From positions 226,803 to 290,802 of the forward strand of contig DLAJ01000007.1 of the NCBI GenBank assembly GCA_002493905.1: DNA of 64,000 nucleotides, in the 5' to 3' direction. This document shows, one piece after another, positions 26,997-34,490 of this stretch. This DNA is from Lachnospiraceae bacterium UBA7050 (GTDB lineage Bacteria; Bacillota; Clostridia; Lachnospirales; Lachnospiraceae). Positions within the stretch are counted from its first letter, which is position 1. Every line of letters begins with the position of its first letter. A program made the position numbers and the translations under genes. The notes under the pieces were generated by a model that searched no databases, was not told the origin of the DNA, and worked only from the letters and a program-made list of their open reading frames with translations.

Positions 26997-27104
26997 ATGG
27001 GGTGTAAGTTTCTATGTTCTTAATTTTAACAGCCGCCATATCATAAGTCTTAACCTGTTTCCTGTCTGTTTCTTAACTGTTCCTTAAATCTTTATGCTCT
27101 TATG

Positions 27105-27138
27105 AAAAAAGGGCATACAGAGTAATCTCCATATACCC
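27105..27138 (-). terminator. Rho-independent terminator downstream of the AT-rich insertion
   Basis: On the minus strand GGGTATATGGAG and CTCTGTATGCCC pair around ATTA and are followed by six T. It ends transcription from the small membrane fragment and the 2H-like gene. Confidence 0.75.
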
Positions 27139-27160
27139 GCGGTCTGATTTTTAGCAATGA

Positions 27161-27388
27161 TTACTTACATATCCCCAAAATGATCAAACCTGTAATTAAA
27201 GCTATGGGAATACCAATAATGCAGCCATATAATCCATCCACCAAACTTTTTTTCGTAAGCAGCTTATATTCTCTATCCATGTCTTCCGTACCCGGCAAGC
27301 GACACTTTCTCCAATGAACCATGAACCCCAGATCAAGAACCATCGTGTTAAACACATTTACCACAGACCATATACAGTAACAATACAA
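27161..27388 (-). pseudogene. Short membrane-protein fragment (possible remnant)
   Basis: A 75-residue open frame with a hydrophobic C-terminal helix (GLYGCIIGIPIALITGLIILGI, about 52-73) and an N-terminal half that looks like the end of a longer membrane protein (VVNVFNTMVLDLGFMVHW). No ribosome site precedes it. Its AT content is much higher than that of the flanking kinase and ATPase genes. I do not recognise the family. It is either a small membrane protein or the tail of a decayed gene. Confidence 0.4.
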
Positions 27389-27459
27389 AGCTCCTTATTC
27401 AGTTGATATTGTGATAATGGTTATTTAGATAAAACATAATTTGTGATTCTATGAAATAA

Positions 27460-27996
27460 TCATACATTCAGGTCAAAATTAGCAATCTGTTTTGCTGGAT
27501 GAAACTTAATTAGTCCTATTCTTTCTAATTTTCCTTTAATAGGCAATTTCGTTTCATATAAGCAATTAACTGCACCTATCAGTTTACTTTCATCAATTTC
27601 TCTTGTTAATTGACAATCAGGCTTCCATATTCCTATGTCAAAAAAATCGATAGGTAATAATTTGGAAAACTTATCACATTTTTCTCTTATATCAGATTGC
27701 AATCTTAATAATTCCATACCCACAGCCATATCTATATTAAAAAAAGGCTGTTCATTTGGATAAAAACTATATGACTTAAAAACAATATCAATTGATTTTG
27801 TTTGTTCAGCTATATTTCTAATTATGTTTATTATTTGTTCCTCATCCAACGCTTCATACATAGTAAACTTTATATGCGGATTATTCTCAGAATGATATAA
27901 ATAATCATCTATATCTTTGAACATCAAGTCCTTCCATAATCCTCGTATCTTTTCATCTGTTTCTTTATCAAAATAGCCGACAATCGCATATCCCAT
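27460..27996 (-). CDS. 2H phosphoesterase-like protein (2'-5' RNA ligase fold) with degenerate motifs
   Basis: 178 residues from the ATG at 27996, which has GGAGGAG 8 bases upstream. The layout resembles small 2H phosphoesterases: an N-terminal strand MGYAIVGYFDKETDEKIRGLW, then NPHIKFTMYEA where the first HxT motif should be, then WKPDCQLTREI where the family has W-x-PHCTLA. On this alignment the first motif keeps His but not Thr, and the second lacks both. It is strikingly AT-rich, unlike its neighbours, and sits between the kinase gene and the ABC genes. The fold call is tentative. Confidence 0.45.
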   Translation of the reverse strand: MGYAIVGYFDKETDEKIRGLWKDLMFKDIDDYLYHSENNPHIKFTMYEALDEEQIINIIRNIAEQTKSIDIVFKSYSFYPNEQPFFNIDMAVGMELLRLQSDIREKCDKFSKLLPIDFFDIGIWKPDCQLTREIDESKLIGAVNCLYETKLPIKGKLERIGLIKFHPAKQIANFDLNV

Positions 27997-28123
27997 ATTT
28001 CTTGCTCCTCCAACTTCCGATTTGTTGCTGTCACTAATATTAAAATGACAATACCTGCCCGATGTTATCACAATGACACATCCTGCGTTTCTGATTGCAT
28101 ACTAAAACGCTAAATTGGACATT

Positions 28124-29491
28124 TCACACCTTCTTTAGCGTCAGTTCTGCAACAAACCCCTTGTCCTGATAAAATTCAATTCCGCCGTACATCTGTTCCA
28201 TAAACAGCTTCGCCAGATACAGGCCGAGTCCTGAACCGCTCTTTCCTTTTGCATTCTTTCCGCGGTAAAATTTTTCGGTGAGCAGCAGAAGCTCATCCTC
28301 GTCTACGCCCTCTCCCTCATCCCTGATCCGGATTCCGAGAGCCTGCTTCGTCTCAAAAAAGCTGACCGTCACGGGCGTACCTGCATATTTCGATGAATTG
28401 CTGACCAGATTGTCGATCACCTGCCTCAGCCTGAGTCTGTCCATCCACACAAGGCAGGGAGGCACTTCCCCCACGATCCGAATCTCACTATAGCCGCTGA
28501 ATTCCTCAAACATTCCGCGGATGCAGGGCGACTGTTCATAAACCGGCTCCACCTTCAGGACCTCCAGCTCCTCTAAACTCGCCTGAAACAGGTTTCCTGC
28601 AAGCGCGCCGACCATGCCCGCTTTCGCATCAATGACCGCTACCTTCGCCCTGACATCGGGATTCAGTTCCTTCATCTTAAGCACCTCGCAGGCCGCACGG
28701 ATCGTCGCGATGGGTGTTTTAATGTCATGGGACAGCTCCGCGACCAGCTCTTTTTTACTGCGGTTCGCCTGATATTCACTCTCCTTCGCGCGTTTCAATT
28801 CCTCACGCATCAGGTCAAAGCTTTCGGTAAACGCACCAAAATACTGATGTTTTTTCATAGGAAGAGGAAAGTCTAAATTTCCGGCAGCAATCTGTCCGGC
28901 AAACGTCTGCAGGCGCTGAAACGGCCGGATGAAACGCATATAAAAGAAGCCAAAGAGCAGGCATCCGCCCGCAAACAGAATCCCCCACATCAAAACTACC
29001 CGCCAGAACAGCGCCCTCTCCATATTCCGGTAACGCTGCTCCTCCGCATTCCAGACAATCTTACCAATCCACCCGGATTCCCTGCCCGGTCCCGAAACAG
29101 ATTCCTGCACAGCCGCTTCCATTTCCTGTCCGCCTGCCTCCGTCTCCGCTCCGCCTGCTTCTGCCCCTTGTCCAGCGGCTTCCGTCTTTCCTCCGCCTGC
29201 CGCGGTCTCACACGACAGGTCCATGATCAGCGCCTCATTCTGATACGCATCGCCAAGTCTGATCGCATAATCCTCATCCGAAAAAAGAAGGATGCGGCAG
29301 CCGTATTCTTGTTCTATACGCGTCCGATCCTCCCCATCCTGCAGCGCACGCTCCGCCAGCGCACGCTGCCCGTTATAAAAAACCATATCCCTTCCACCCG
29401 CATCCATTCGGGCAAACCCATATCCGATGCTTCCCAAAAACAGCAGCATAACCGCCAGATAGACCAGAAACCAATATCCCAGCTTTGTCAT
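28124..29491 (-). CDS. Sensor histidine kinase
   Basis: Membrane kinase that phosphorylates the response regulator encoded 12 bp upstream. 455 residues: TM1 at about 6-25, an extracellular domain interrupted by a Gly/Ala/Glu-rich low-complexity stretch (about 95-140), TM2 at about 165-190 and a HAMP-like linker. HisKA follows, with the phospho-accepting His in AELSHDIKTPIATIR, then HATPase_c with the N box DNLVSNSSKYAG, DEGEGVDEDE and GSGLGLYLAK. The extracellular domain is long, unlike the minimal sensors of BceS kinases. It probably controls the ABC exporter genes downstream. Confidence 0.9.
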   Translation of the reverse strand: MTKLGYWFLVYLAVMLLFLGSIGYGFARMDAGGRDMVFYNGQRALAERALQDGEDRTRIEQEYGCRILLFSDEDYAIRLGDAYQNEALIMDLSCETAAGGGKTEAAGQGAEAGGAETEAGGQEMEAAVQESVSGPGRESGWIGKIVWNAEEQRYRNMERALFWRVVLMWGILFAGGCLLFGFFYMRFIRPFQRLQTFAGQIAAGNLDFPLPMKKHQYFGAFTESFDLMREELKRAKESEYQANRSKKELVAELSHDIKTPIATIRAACEVLKMKELNPDVRAKVAVIDAKAGMVGALAGNLFQASLEELEVLKVEPVYEQSPCIRGMFEEFSGYSEIRIVGEVPPCLVWMDRLRLRQVIDNLVSNSSKYAGTPVTVSFFETKQALGIRIRDEGEGVDEDELLLLTEKFYRGKNAKGKSGSGLGLYLAKLFMEQMYGGIEFYQDKGFVAELTLKKV

Positions 29492-29503
29492 ATCGCACTC
29501 TCC

Positions 29504-30382
29504 CTATCCCTCAAGCATATACCCCGTTCCCCAGATCGTCTTGATCCATTCCGGATCGGACGGGTCCTCCTCCAGTTTTTCCCTCAGCCTCCTGATATGT
29601 ACATTCAGCGTACCGTCACTGTAAAAAGCATCTCCCCATACCGATAAAAAAAGCTGCTCTTTCGTCACAATCGTCCCACGGTGTTCATACAGACATTTCA
29701 GCAGTGCAAATTCTTTGGCTTTGAGCCGGATTTCTTTCTCCTGTCCTCCCCGTTTCAGATAAACGCAGAATTTTTCTTCCGCGAGCCGCATGCCGCCTTG
29801 ATCCGCTCCGTTTCCATCACAGGCTCCTCCATCGTGACCGCCATCGTCTCCGCCGTGGCCGTCGTCATTCCCGCCGCAGGCGCCATCGTTTCCGCATGCC
29901 GCTGCGTCGCATCCCCCGCGGCCGTCATTCCCCGCCGCACTGTCGTTTTCCACACAGCCTTCCGCCCCTTTTCCGCCACATTCAACAGATAAATTTTCCG
30001 CGGCATGCTGGCGCGCTGCCTCCATGCGCTTTAGAACGACCTGCACTTTGGCAAGCAGCACGCTTAGGGAATAAGGTTTTTTGATATAATCGTCCCCGCC
30101 GATGTTTAAGGCGATCAGCACGTCACTGTCACTGTCCCGCGCACTGACAAATAAAATCGGAATATCCGACGTCTCCCTTATTTTTTTACACAGAGAAAAT
30201 CCGCTCTCCTCCACAAGATTGATGTCGAGCAGGATCAGTCCAGCCGTATGTCCTTTCAAAAAGTCAAGACATTCCTGTGCGGATGCACAGCACGCGCAGC
30301 TTACGCCGAACATTTCAAAATATTCACGGGTCATCTCTGCAAGCTCGATCTCGTCATCCACGATCAGACATTGAACATCCAT
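29504..30382 (-). CDS. OmpR-family response regulator with a Gly/Asp/Cys/His-rich interdomain linker
   Basis: DNA-binding partner of the adjacent kinase. 292 residues, about 60 more than usual. The receiver domain (1-118) has the acidic pocket VDDE, phospho-acceptor Asp53 in LLDINL and Lys102 in IKKPYS. The winged helix (about 200-290) ends SDPEWIKTIWGTGYMLEG. Between them about 80 residues are made of Gly, Asp, Asn, Ala, six Cys (135, 143, 158, 163, 169, 188) and two His (176, 183). The start codon lies inside the 3' end of the ABC-F gene (29-bp overlap) and has GGAGG, which suggests co-transcription. Confidence 0.9.
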   Translation of the reverse strand: MDVQCLIVDDEIELAEMTREYFEMFGVSCACCASAQECLDFLKGHTAGLILLDINLVEESGFSLCKKIRETSDIPILFVSARDSDSDVLIALNIGGDDYIKKPYSLSVLLAKVQVVLKRMEAARQHAAENLSVECGGKGAEGCVENDSAAGNDGRGGCDAAACGNDGACGGNDDGHGGDDGGHDGGACDGNGADQGGMRLAEEKFCVYLKRGGQEKEIRLKAKEFALLKCLYEHRGTIVTKEQLFLSVWGDAFYSDGTLNVHIRRLREKLEEDPSDPEWIKTIWGTGYMLEG

Positions 30383-32585
30383 GCGAATCCTCCATCTCCT
30401 GCAGTTCGTTCTCCGTTTCCATCATCCGCTCCAAAAGCGTCTCCTGCTGATGCTCTTCCGCTTCAAGCTGTTCCTGCAGTTCCATGAGCTTCTGGTAATC
30501 AGAAGCAAGCTCCGGCTCCATGAGGCGCAGCGATAGTTCCGCGGCTCTCGCCTCGCTCTCCTCAAGCTGCTTCTCATACTTTTCTAACTGCTTTTTTAAG
30601 CGCGACAATACCTTCCCCGGATTATAATACGTCTTTTTATCAAACACATCGTCAAGCGTCGGACTCGTTCCTCTGCCTGCATCTGTTTTATCCGCACCTG
30701 CTTTTGCCTGTGCCGTATCCGCGCCTGCACCGCTTTGCTTTCCCTGTGCGGCAGCGCCCTTCGCTTTCCCCGCATCCTGATCTGCCCGCGCGCCGCCCAT
30801 CGTCCTGTCATCCTTAATCACGCCGCTTTCGCGCTTCTGCTTTTCTTCTAAATAATCCTCATAGCTGCCGCCATACTGCCGCACTTCATGCGCACCAAAG
30901 TCCAGAACCCCGGTCGCGATCCGGCTGACAAAATAGCGGTCATGCGATACAAACAGGATCGTACCCGGAAAATCGCCCAGCATTTTTTCAAGCGCATCCT
31001 TCCCCGCCATATCCATATGGTTGGTCGGCTCATCCAAAATGAGCAGATTCGGTTTACGGTAAAACATTTTGCAGAGCTCTAAACGCACTTTTTCTCCGCC
31101 CGAAAGCTGTCCCATCTGCTTCATGACGTCCTCGCCAGAGAAAAGGAACGCACCGAGCGCGCCGCGCACCTGTTCGCGCACGAGCTTCGGGTATTCCTCC
31201 CAAAAATTATCCAAAACTGTCTGGTCAGGCGGCGCGTCATTCACGACCGCCTCCTGCTGGTCAAAATATCCCCATTCCACGTTCGGACCGAATGAAAAAC
31301 GCCCCGAAAGCGGTTTTACAAGACCCACCAGTGTTTTTAGAAGCGTGGATTTTCCGATGCCGTTTTCCCCAAGGATCGCCAGCTTCTGGCCCTTTTCCAG
31401 CAAAAAGGAAACATCTGCCAGTTCCGCATCATAACCGATCTTTAAGTCCTTTACGCGCAGCACTTCGTTATAGCTTTCGATACGCGGCGTAAACATGGCG
31501 CGGAATGTCTTTGTATCAAAACGCCTCGGCTTCTCAATCTTAACCATGTGCTCGATCACCATCTGCTTTGAATGTGCCGAAGCCACTTTTGTCGGCGTGT
31601 TCTTCCATTTTTCAATCCACTCCGTCAGACGCTTGATCTCCTTCTGCTGCGCTTCATAATCCTTTTCCTGCTTTCGTAAATCTTCCTCTTTACGCTTCAT
31701 GAACGCGCTGTAATTTCCCGGATAGCGTTTGATGCGGTGGTACTCGATCTCATAGGTCACATCGATCACACGGTCTAAAAACATCCGGTCATGCGATACA
31801 ATAACGACAGCTTTGTCATATTTTTGCAGATACTTCTCGAGCCATTCGATCGTCGGCAGATCAAGGTGGTTTGTCGGCTCGTCCAAAAGCATAATGTCCG
31901 GTCTTGAAAGCAGAAGCTTAATAAACGCGATCTTCGTCTGCTGCCCGCCCGAAAAGCTTCCAATCGGCCGCTGTAAGTCTGCCAGCGCAAAACCAAACTG
32001 CTGAAACATGACTTCCATATCCCTGCGCCATGTATATCCACGAAGTGCTTCCATCTGCCGCTGCAGCGCATTGTATTCGCCAAGCAGCCGGCGCTGTTCT
32101 TCACTCTGCGGTTCCGCGCTGTCCTGCTGCCCTGCATCGCCCGGCCGTCCATCGCTGTCCTGCTGCCCGTCAATCATCCGAATCGGCACCGCAGTCTGCA
32201 CTCCGTCATTCTCATCGCTGTCGGCGTTTCCGCCGGTAGCATTCTCTAACTGGCGCTCAATTTCTTTCATGCGCGCCTCGCAGGCAAACACTGCGGCAAA
32301 CGTCTTCCTGATCTCATCCTCCACGCTTAATTCCGCGTCCGGAAAACTGATCTGGTGCAGAAAACCGATCTCCTGTTTTCCTGCCATCGTGATGCCGCAT
32401 GTCTCATCACTGTCCGGATTATTCATTGTGATGTCGCCGTTGATCAATTTTAAGAGCGTGGTTTTTCCGCAGCCGTTACGTCCGACCACCGCTATTTTCT
32501 CATTGTCGTGAATCTCAAAATTCACATTCTCCAAAATCGTGTCCGCGCCATACTGCACAAGCGCGTTGCGTATCTGATACCTCAT
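30354..32585 (-). CDS. ABC-F family ATPase (ribosome-associated)
   Basis: Soluble twin-ATPase of the EttA/Vga/Uup class that acts on the ribosome; members protect against antibiotics or tune translation. 743 residues. NBD1 has Walker A GRNGCGKTTLLKL, SFSGGQQTKIAFIKLL and DEPTNHLD. The interdomain linker is charged and helical (about 270-350). NBD2 has GENGIGKSTLL, LSGGEKVRLEL and DEPTNHMD. Two insertions are unusual: an Asp/Gln/Gly-rich stretch at about 115-165 and an Ala/Gly/Lys/Asp-rich linker at about 590-650 before a C-terminal coiled coil. No membrane segment. Resistance or housekeeping role cannot be decided. Confidence 0.9.
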   Translation of the reverse strand: MRYQIRNALVQYGADTILENVNFEIHDNEKIAVVGRNGCGKTTLLKLINGDITMNNPDSDETCGITMAGKQEIGFLHQISFPDAELSVEDEIRKTFAAVFACEARMKEIERQLENATGGNADSDENDGVQTAVPIRMIDGQQDSDGRPGDAGQQDSAEPQSEEQRRLLGEYNALQRQMEALRGYTWRRDMEVMFQQFGFALADLQRPIGSFSGGQQTKIAFIKLLLSRPDIMLLDEPTNHLDLPTIEWLEKYLQKYDKAVVIVSHDRMFLDRVIDVTYEIEYHRIKRYPGNYSAFMKRKEEDLRKQEKDYEAQQKEIKRLTEWIEKWKNTPTKVASAHSKQMVIEHMVKIEKPRRFDTKTFRAMFTPRIESYNEVLRVKDLKIGYDAELADVSFLLEKGQKLAILGENGIGKSTLLKTLVGLVKPLSGRFSFGPNVEWGYFDQQEAVVNDAPPDQTVLDNFWEEYPKLVREQVRGALGAFLFSGEDVMKQMGQLSGGEKVRLELCKMFYRKPNLLILDEPTNHMDMAGKDALEKMLGDFPGTILFVSHDRYFVSRIATGVLDFGAHEVRQYGGSYEDYLEEKQKRESGVIKDDRTMGGARADQDAGKAKGAAAQGKQSGAGADTAQAKAGADKTDAGRGTSPTLDDVFDKKTYYNPGKVLSRLKKQLEKYEKQLEESEARAAELSLRLMEPELASDYQKLMELQEQLEAEEHQQETLLERMMETENELQEMEDSHGCSMSDRG

Positions 32586-32612
32586 GGTTCTTTCCTCTTT
32601 GAACTCTGTTTC

Positions 32613-32995
32613 CTATTTCCACTTATCTTCTAAATATGGCAGGAGCATCCGCAGGACTGTTTCCGCTTTGGCAAGCTGTCCCTCCGCCTCATCTTCCGAC
32701 ACCACAAAAAAATCGTCATAATCCGCTTTTTCACGAAGCCGGAATGCCGTATCCAATATTTTGGATAACTGTCTGTCAAAAATGCCCTCTTTTACATAAA
32801 CCTTATTGATATATGCAATGACTCCGGAATGCTTGCCCGAGTCAAACCCATCCAAAGCCGTTACTGCTCTTAAAGCATGAAAAATTGCATAATAAGACCG
32901 GTTCACGGAAGCCGCAAAGCTTTTTTCTTCAAAAGCATTCCGGCATCCGAAAACGCCTCCCTTGCCCGCTCATAACGATATTTTGATAATTCCAC
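32613..32995 (-). pseudogene. HEPN-domain toxin of an MNT/HEPN system, frameshifted
   Basis: The in-frame piece from 32906 is a 97-residue HEPN C-terminal part (RSYYAIFHALRAVTALDGFD). The missing N-terminus lies upstream in another frame: from a GTG at 32995, which overlaps the antitoxin stop, the reading VELSKYRYERAREAFSDAGMLLKK runs into a run of six A near 32925. One extra A there, or a -1 slip, restores KKKSFAASVNRSYYAIFH, as expected for the family. HEPN toxins are RNases silenced by the MNT partner. The frame break is a real lesion, a programmed slip or a homopolymer sequence error. Confidence 0.75.
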
Positions 32996-33321
32996 TATGC
33001 CGCTTCCCATAATACAATCCCTTCTCTGACGACATTTTGATAAAACGGTACAGTCTGTTCCCATTGCCGAAATCTCTCAACATCAATATCAATGACTGAG
33101 AATACTCTGTCATACTTCAAATTCATTTCCACAATCACATCTGATAACGCATCCTCTGTCTTGTGATCCAAAATACCATGCATGATCAGCGCTACATCCA
33201 CATCCGACTCTTTTGTAGATGTCCCTCTTGCTGCGGAGCCATACAAAACGATACTCACAAGCTTCTCCTCCATAACGGAAAGAATCCCGTTCACCAACTC
33301 CTGTAAAACATCCTGTTCCAT
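32995..33321 (-). CDS. MNT-type nucleotidyltransferase antitoxin
   Basis: Minimal nucleotidyltransferase paired with HEPN RNases; homologues neutralise the toxin by AMP transfer. 108 residues. The catalytic signature YGSAARGTSTKESDVDVAL carries GS and the DxD pair. The start at 33321 has GGAG about 8 bases upstream; 15 upstream codons lack a site. Its stop overlaps the GTG start of the HEPN reading frame, which is normal for the pair. The gene is intact although the toxin is not. Confidence 0.88.
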   Translation of the reverse strand: MEQDVLQELVNGILSVMEEKLVSIVLYGSAARGTSTKESDVDVALIMHGILDHKTEDALSDVIVEMNLKYDRVFSVIDIDVERFRQWEQTVPFYQNVVREGIVLWEAA

Positions 33322-33440
33322 TTTTTCACTCCTTCCCCATAAAAATACCCTGCGCGCTTTTATCATATCCTGCGTCCAAACTTTTCACCCCGCACTCATA
33401 CTCTTCCCCCACAGAAAATGTTTAGAAAAATCTCCTGTGG

Positions 33441-33490
33441 AAATAAAATGAGCGGTACCCCGCCGTTTCGGCAAATGTATCGCTCATTCC
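33441..33490 (-). terminator. Terminator downstream of the lipoprotein gene
   Basis: AATGAGCG (minus strand 5' arm) pairs with CGCTCATT around an inner GCCG/CGGC hairpin, followed on the minus strand by TTTTATTT. Confidence 0.7.
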
Positions 33491-33513
33491 ACCTTTTTAT
33501 AAGATGCTTCTCA

Positions 33514-34239
33514 TTACTTTACAGTTACGGAAGTGATATGCGGATTAACGCCCTCATACCAATACAGGAAGCCTTCCATATCGACAACATCGCCGATCTG
33601 AAGATTCTTGACTGCCGCATAGACGTCCGTCGTGTTGTCACACAGATAGGACTCTACTGTAAACGTATAGGTCTGTCCGTTGTAGGAAACGTTAAAGTAC
33701 AGGTCGTCACCGTCCGTACCGGAATTATCCCACTTATACATGAATGCAGAACCGTTGCCCGCATCCTCCACGGTCATACCCTTGAACGATACAAATTCAT
33801 TCTGGTGAGAGATCAGATCATCCGTTCCGAGCATGTTTGTTACATCAAGCGCCGATGCGACATAATTGCCGTCCTCGATCTCAAACGTTGCGTCTATGAT
33901 CTCAACCTCACCGGACCACTCTGACTTATAGCCCGTTACTTTGATCTTCGTGCCCGGCGTCAGCTTCGCATAATCCTCTTCGGAGCACGCCATCTCATAA
34001 ATGAAATACGCGCCGTCCTTATCCTGCGTATAAATCGTCGCCTTGTCTTCCCACCAGGACTGCTTCGCCTGCACATAGGTCTCCACAACAACCTGACTAT
34101 CCACTGCAGCAGCCATGTACTCCGCATGAGTCATAACGCCCTCGGACTTCACATCGCTTCCCGCATCGTCTTTTCCGCCGCAGCCTGCAAGCGCAAGCGT
34201 AAGGGAAAACGCCAAAATCAGTGCCACATACTTTTTCAT
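33514..34239 (-). CDS. Putative lipoprotein with OB-fold-like domains
   Basis: A 241-residue exported lipoprotein: signal peptide MKKYVALILAFSLTLALAGC with lipobox LAGC and Cys20. Two similar beta-rich segments follow (about 45-125 and 135-241), each with a strand pattern like KLTPGTKIKVTGYKSEWSGEVEII and LQIGDVVDMEGFLYWYEGVNPHI, reminiscent of bacterial OB-fold (BOF/DUF) lipoproteins. The start at 34239 uses GGAGG. It is probably a single-gene unit with its own terminator. Function unknown; ligand binding at the cell surface is a guess. Confidence 0.7.
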   Translation of the reverse strand: MKKYVALILAFSLTLALAGCGGKDDAGSDVKSEGVMTHAEYMAAAVDSQVVVETYVQAKQSWWEDKATIYTQDKDGAYFIYEMACSEEDYAKLTPGTKIKVTGYKSEWSGEVEIIDATFEIEDGNYVASALDVTNMLGTDDLISHQNEFVSFKGMTVEDAGNGSAFMYKWDNSGTDGDDLYFNVSYNGQTYTFTVESYLCDNTTDVYAAVKNLQIGDVVDMEGFLYWYEGVNPHITSVTVK

Positions 34240-34278
34240 ATTTTCCTCCGTTCCGAAGCGTTTTACGCTGAGGAAGGT

Positions 34279-34371
34279 GAGCGAAATGTCAGATTTCGCT
34301 CTGCCATCACAGAATTTGTGACGCTTCGGCACAAATTCTTGGCTGGATCAATTGCTATCATGCAATTGATT
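34279..34371 (-). repeat. Three tandem hairpins upstream of the lipoprotein gene
   Basis: GAGCGAAAT/ATTTCGCTC (34279-34301), CAGAATTTGTG/CACAAATTCTTG (34310-34341) and GATCAATTGC/GCAATTGATT (34346-34371). The first resembles the inner hairpin of the 140-bp element (GAAAT, TCAG, ATTTC, then CTGC.ATCA). The 34240-34490 stretch has no gene. Confidence 0.55.
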
Positions 34372-34490
34372 CGGCCTTTACTCCTCTTTTCCTAGGAACA
34401 TTTTTTGCGTTCCTTAAGTGCGGAAATCCCCTAAAAAGGATTTCCATTCTTTGTCACACGTTGACATTGTACTCAACAATGGGACAGAAA

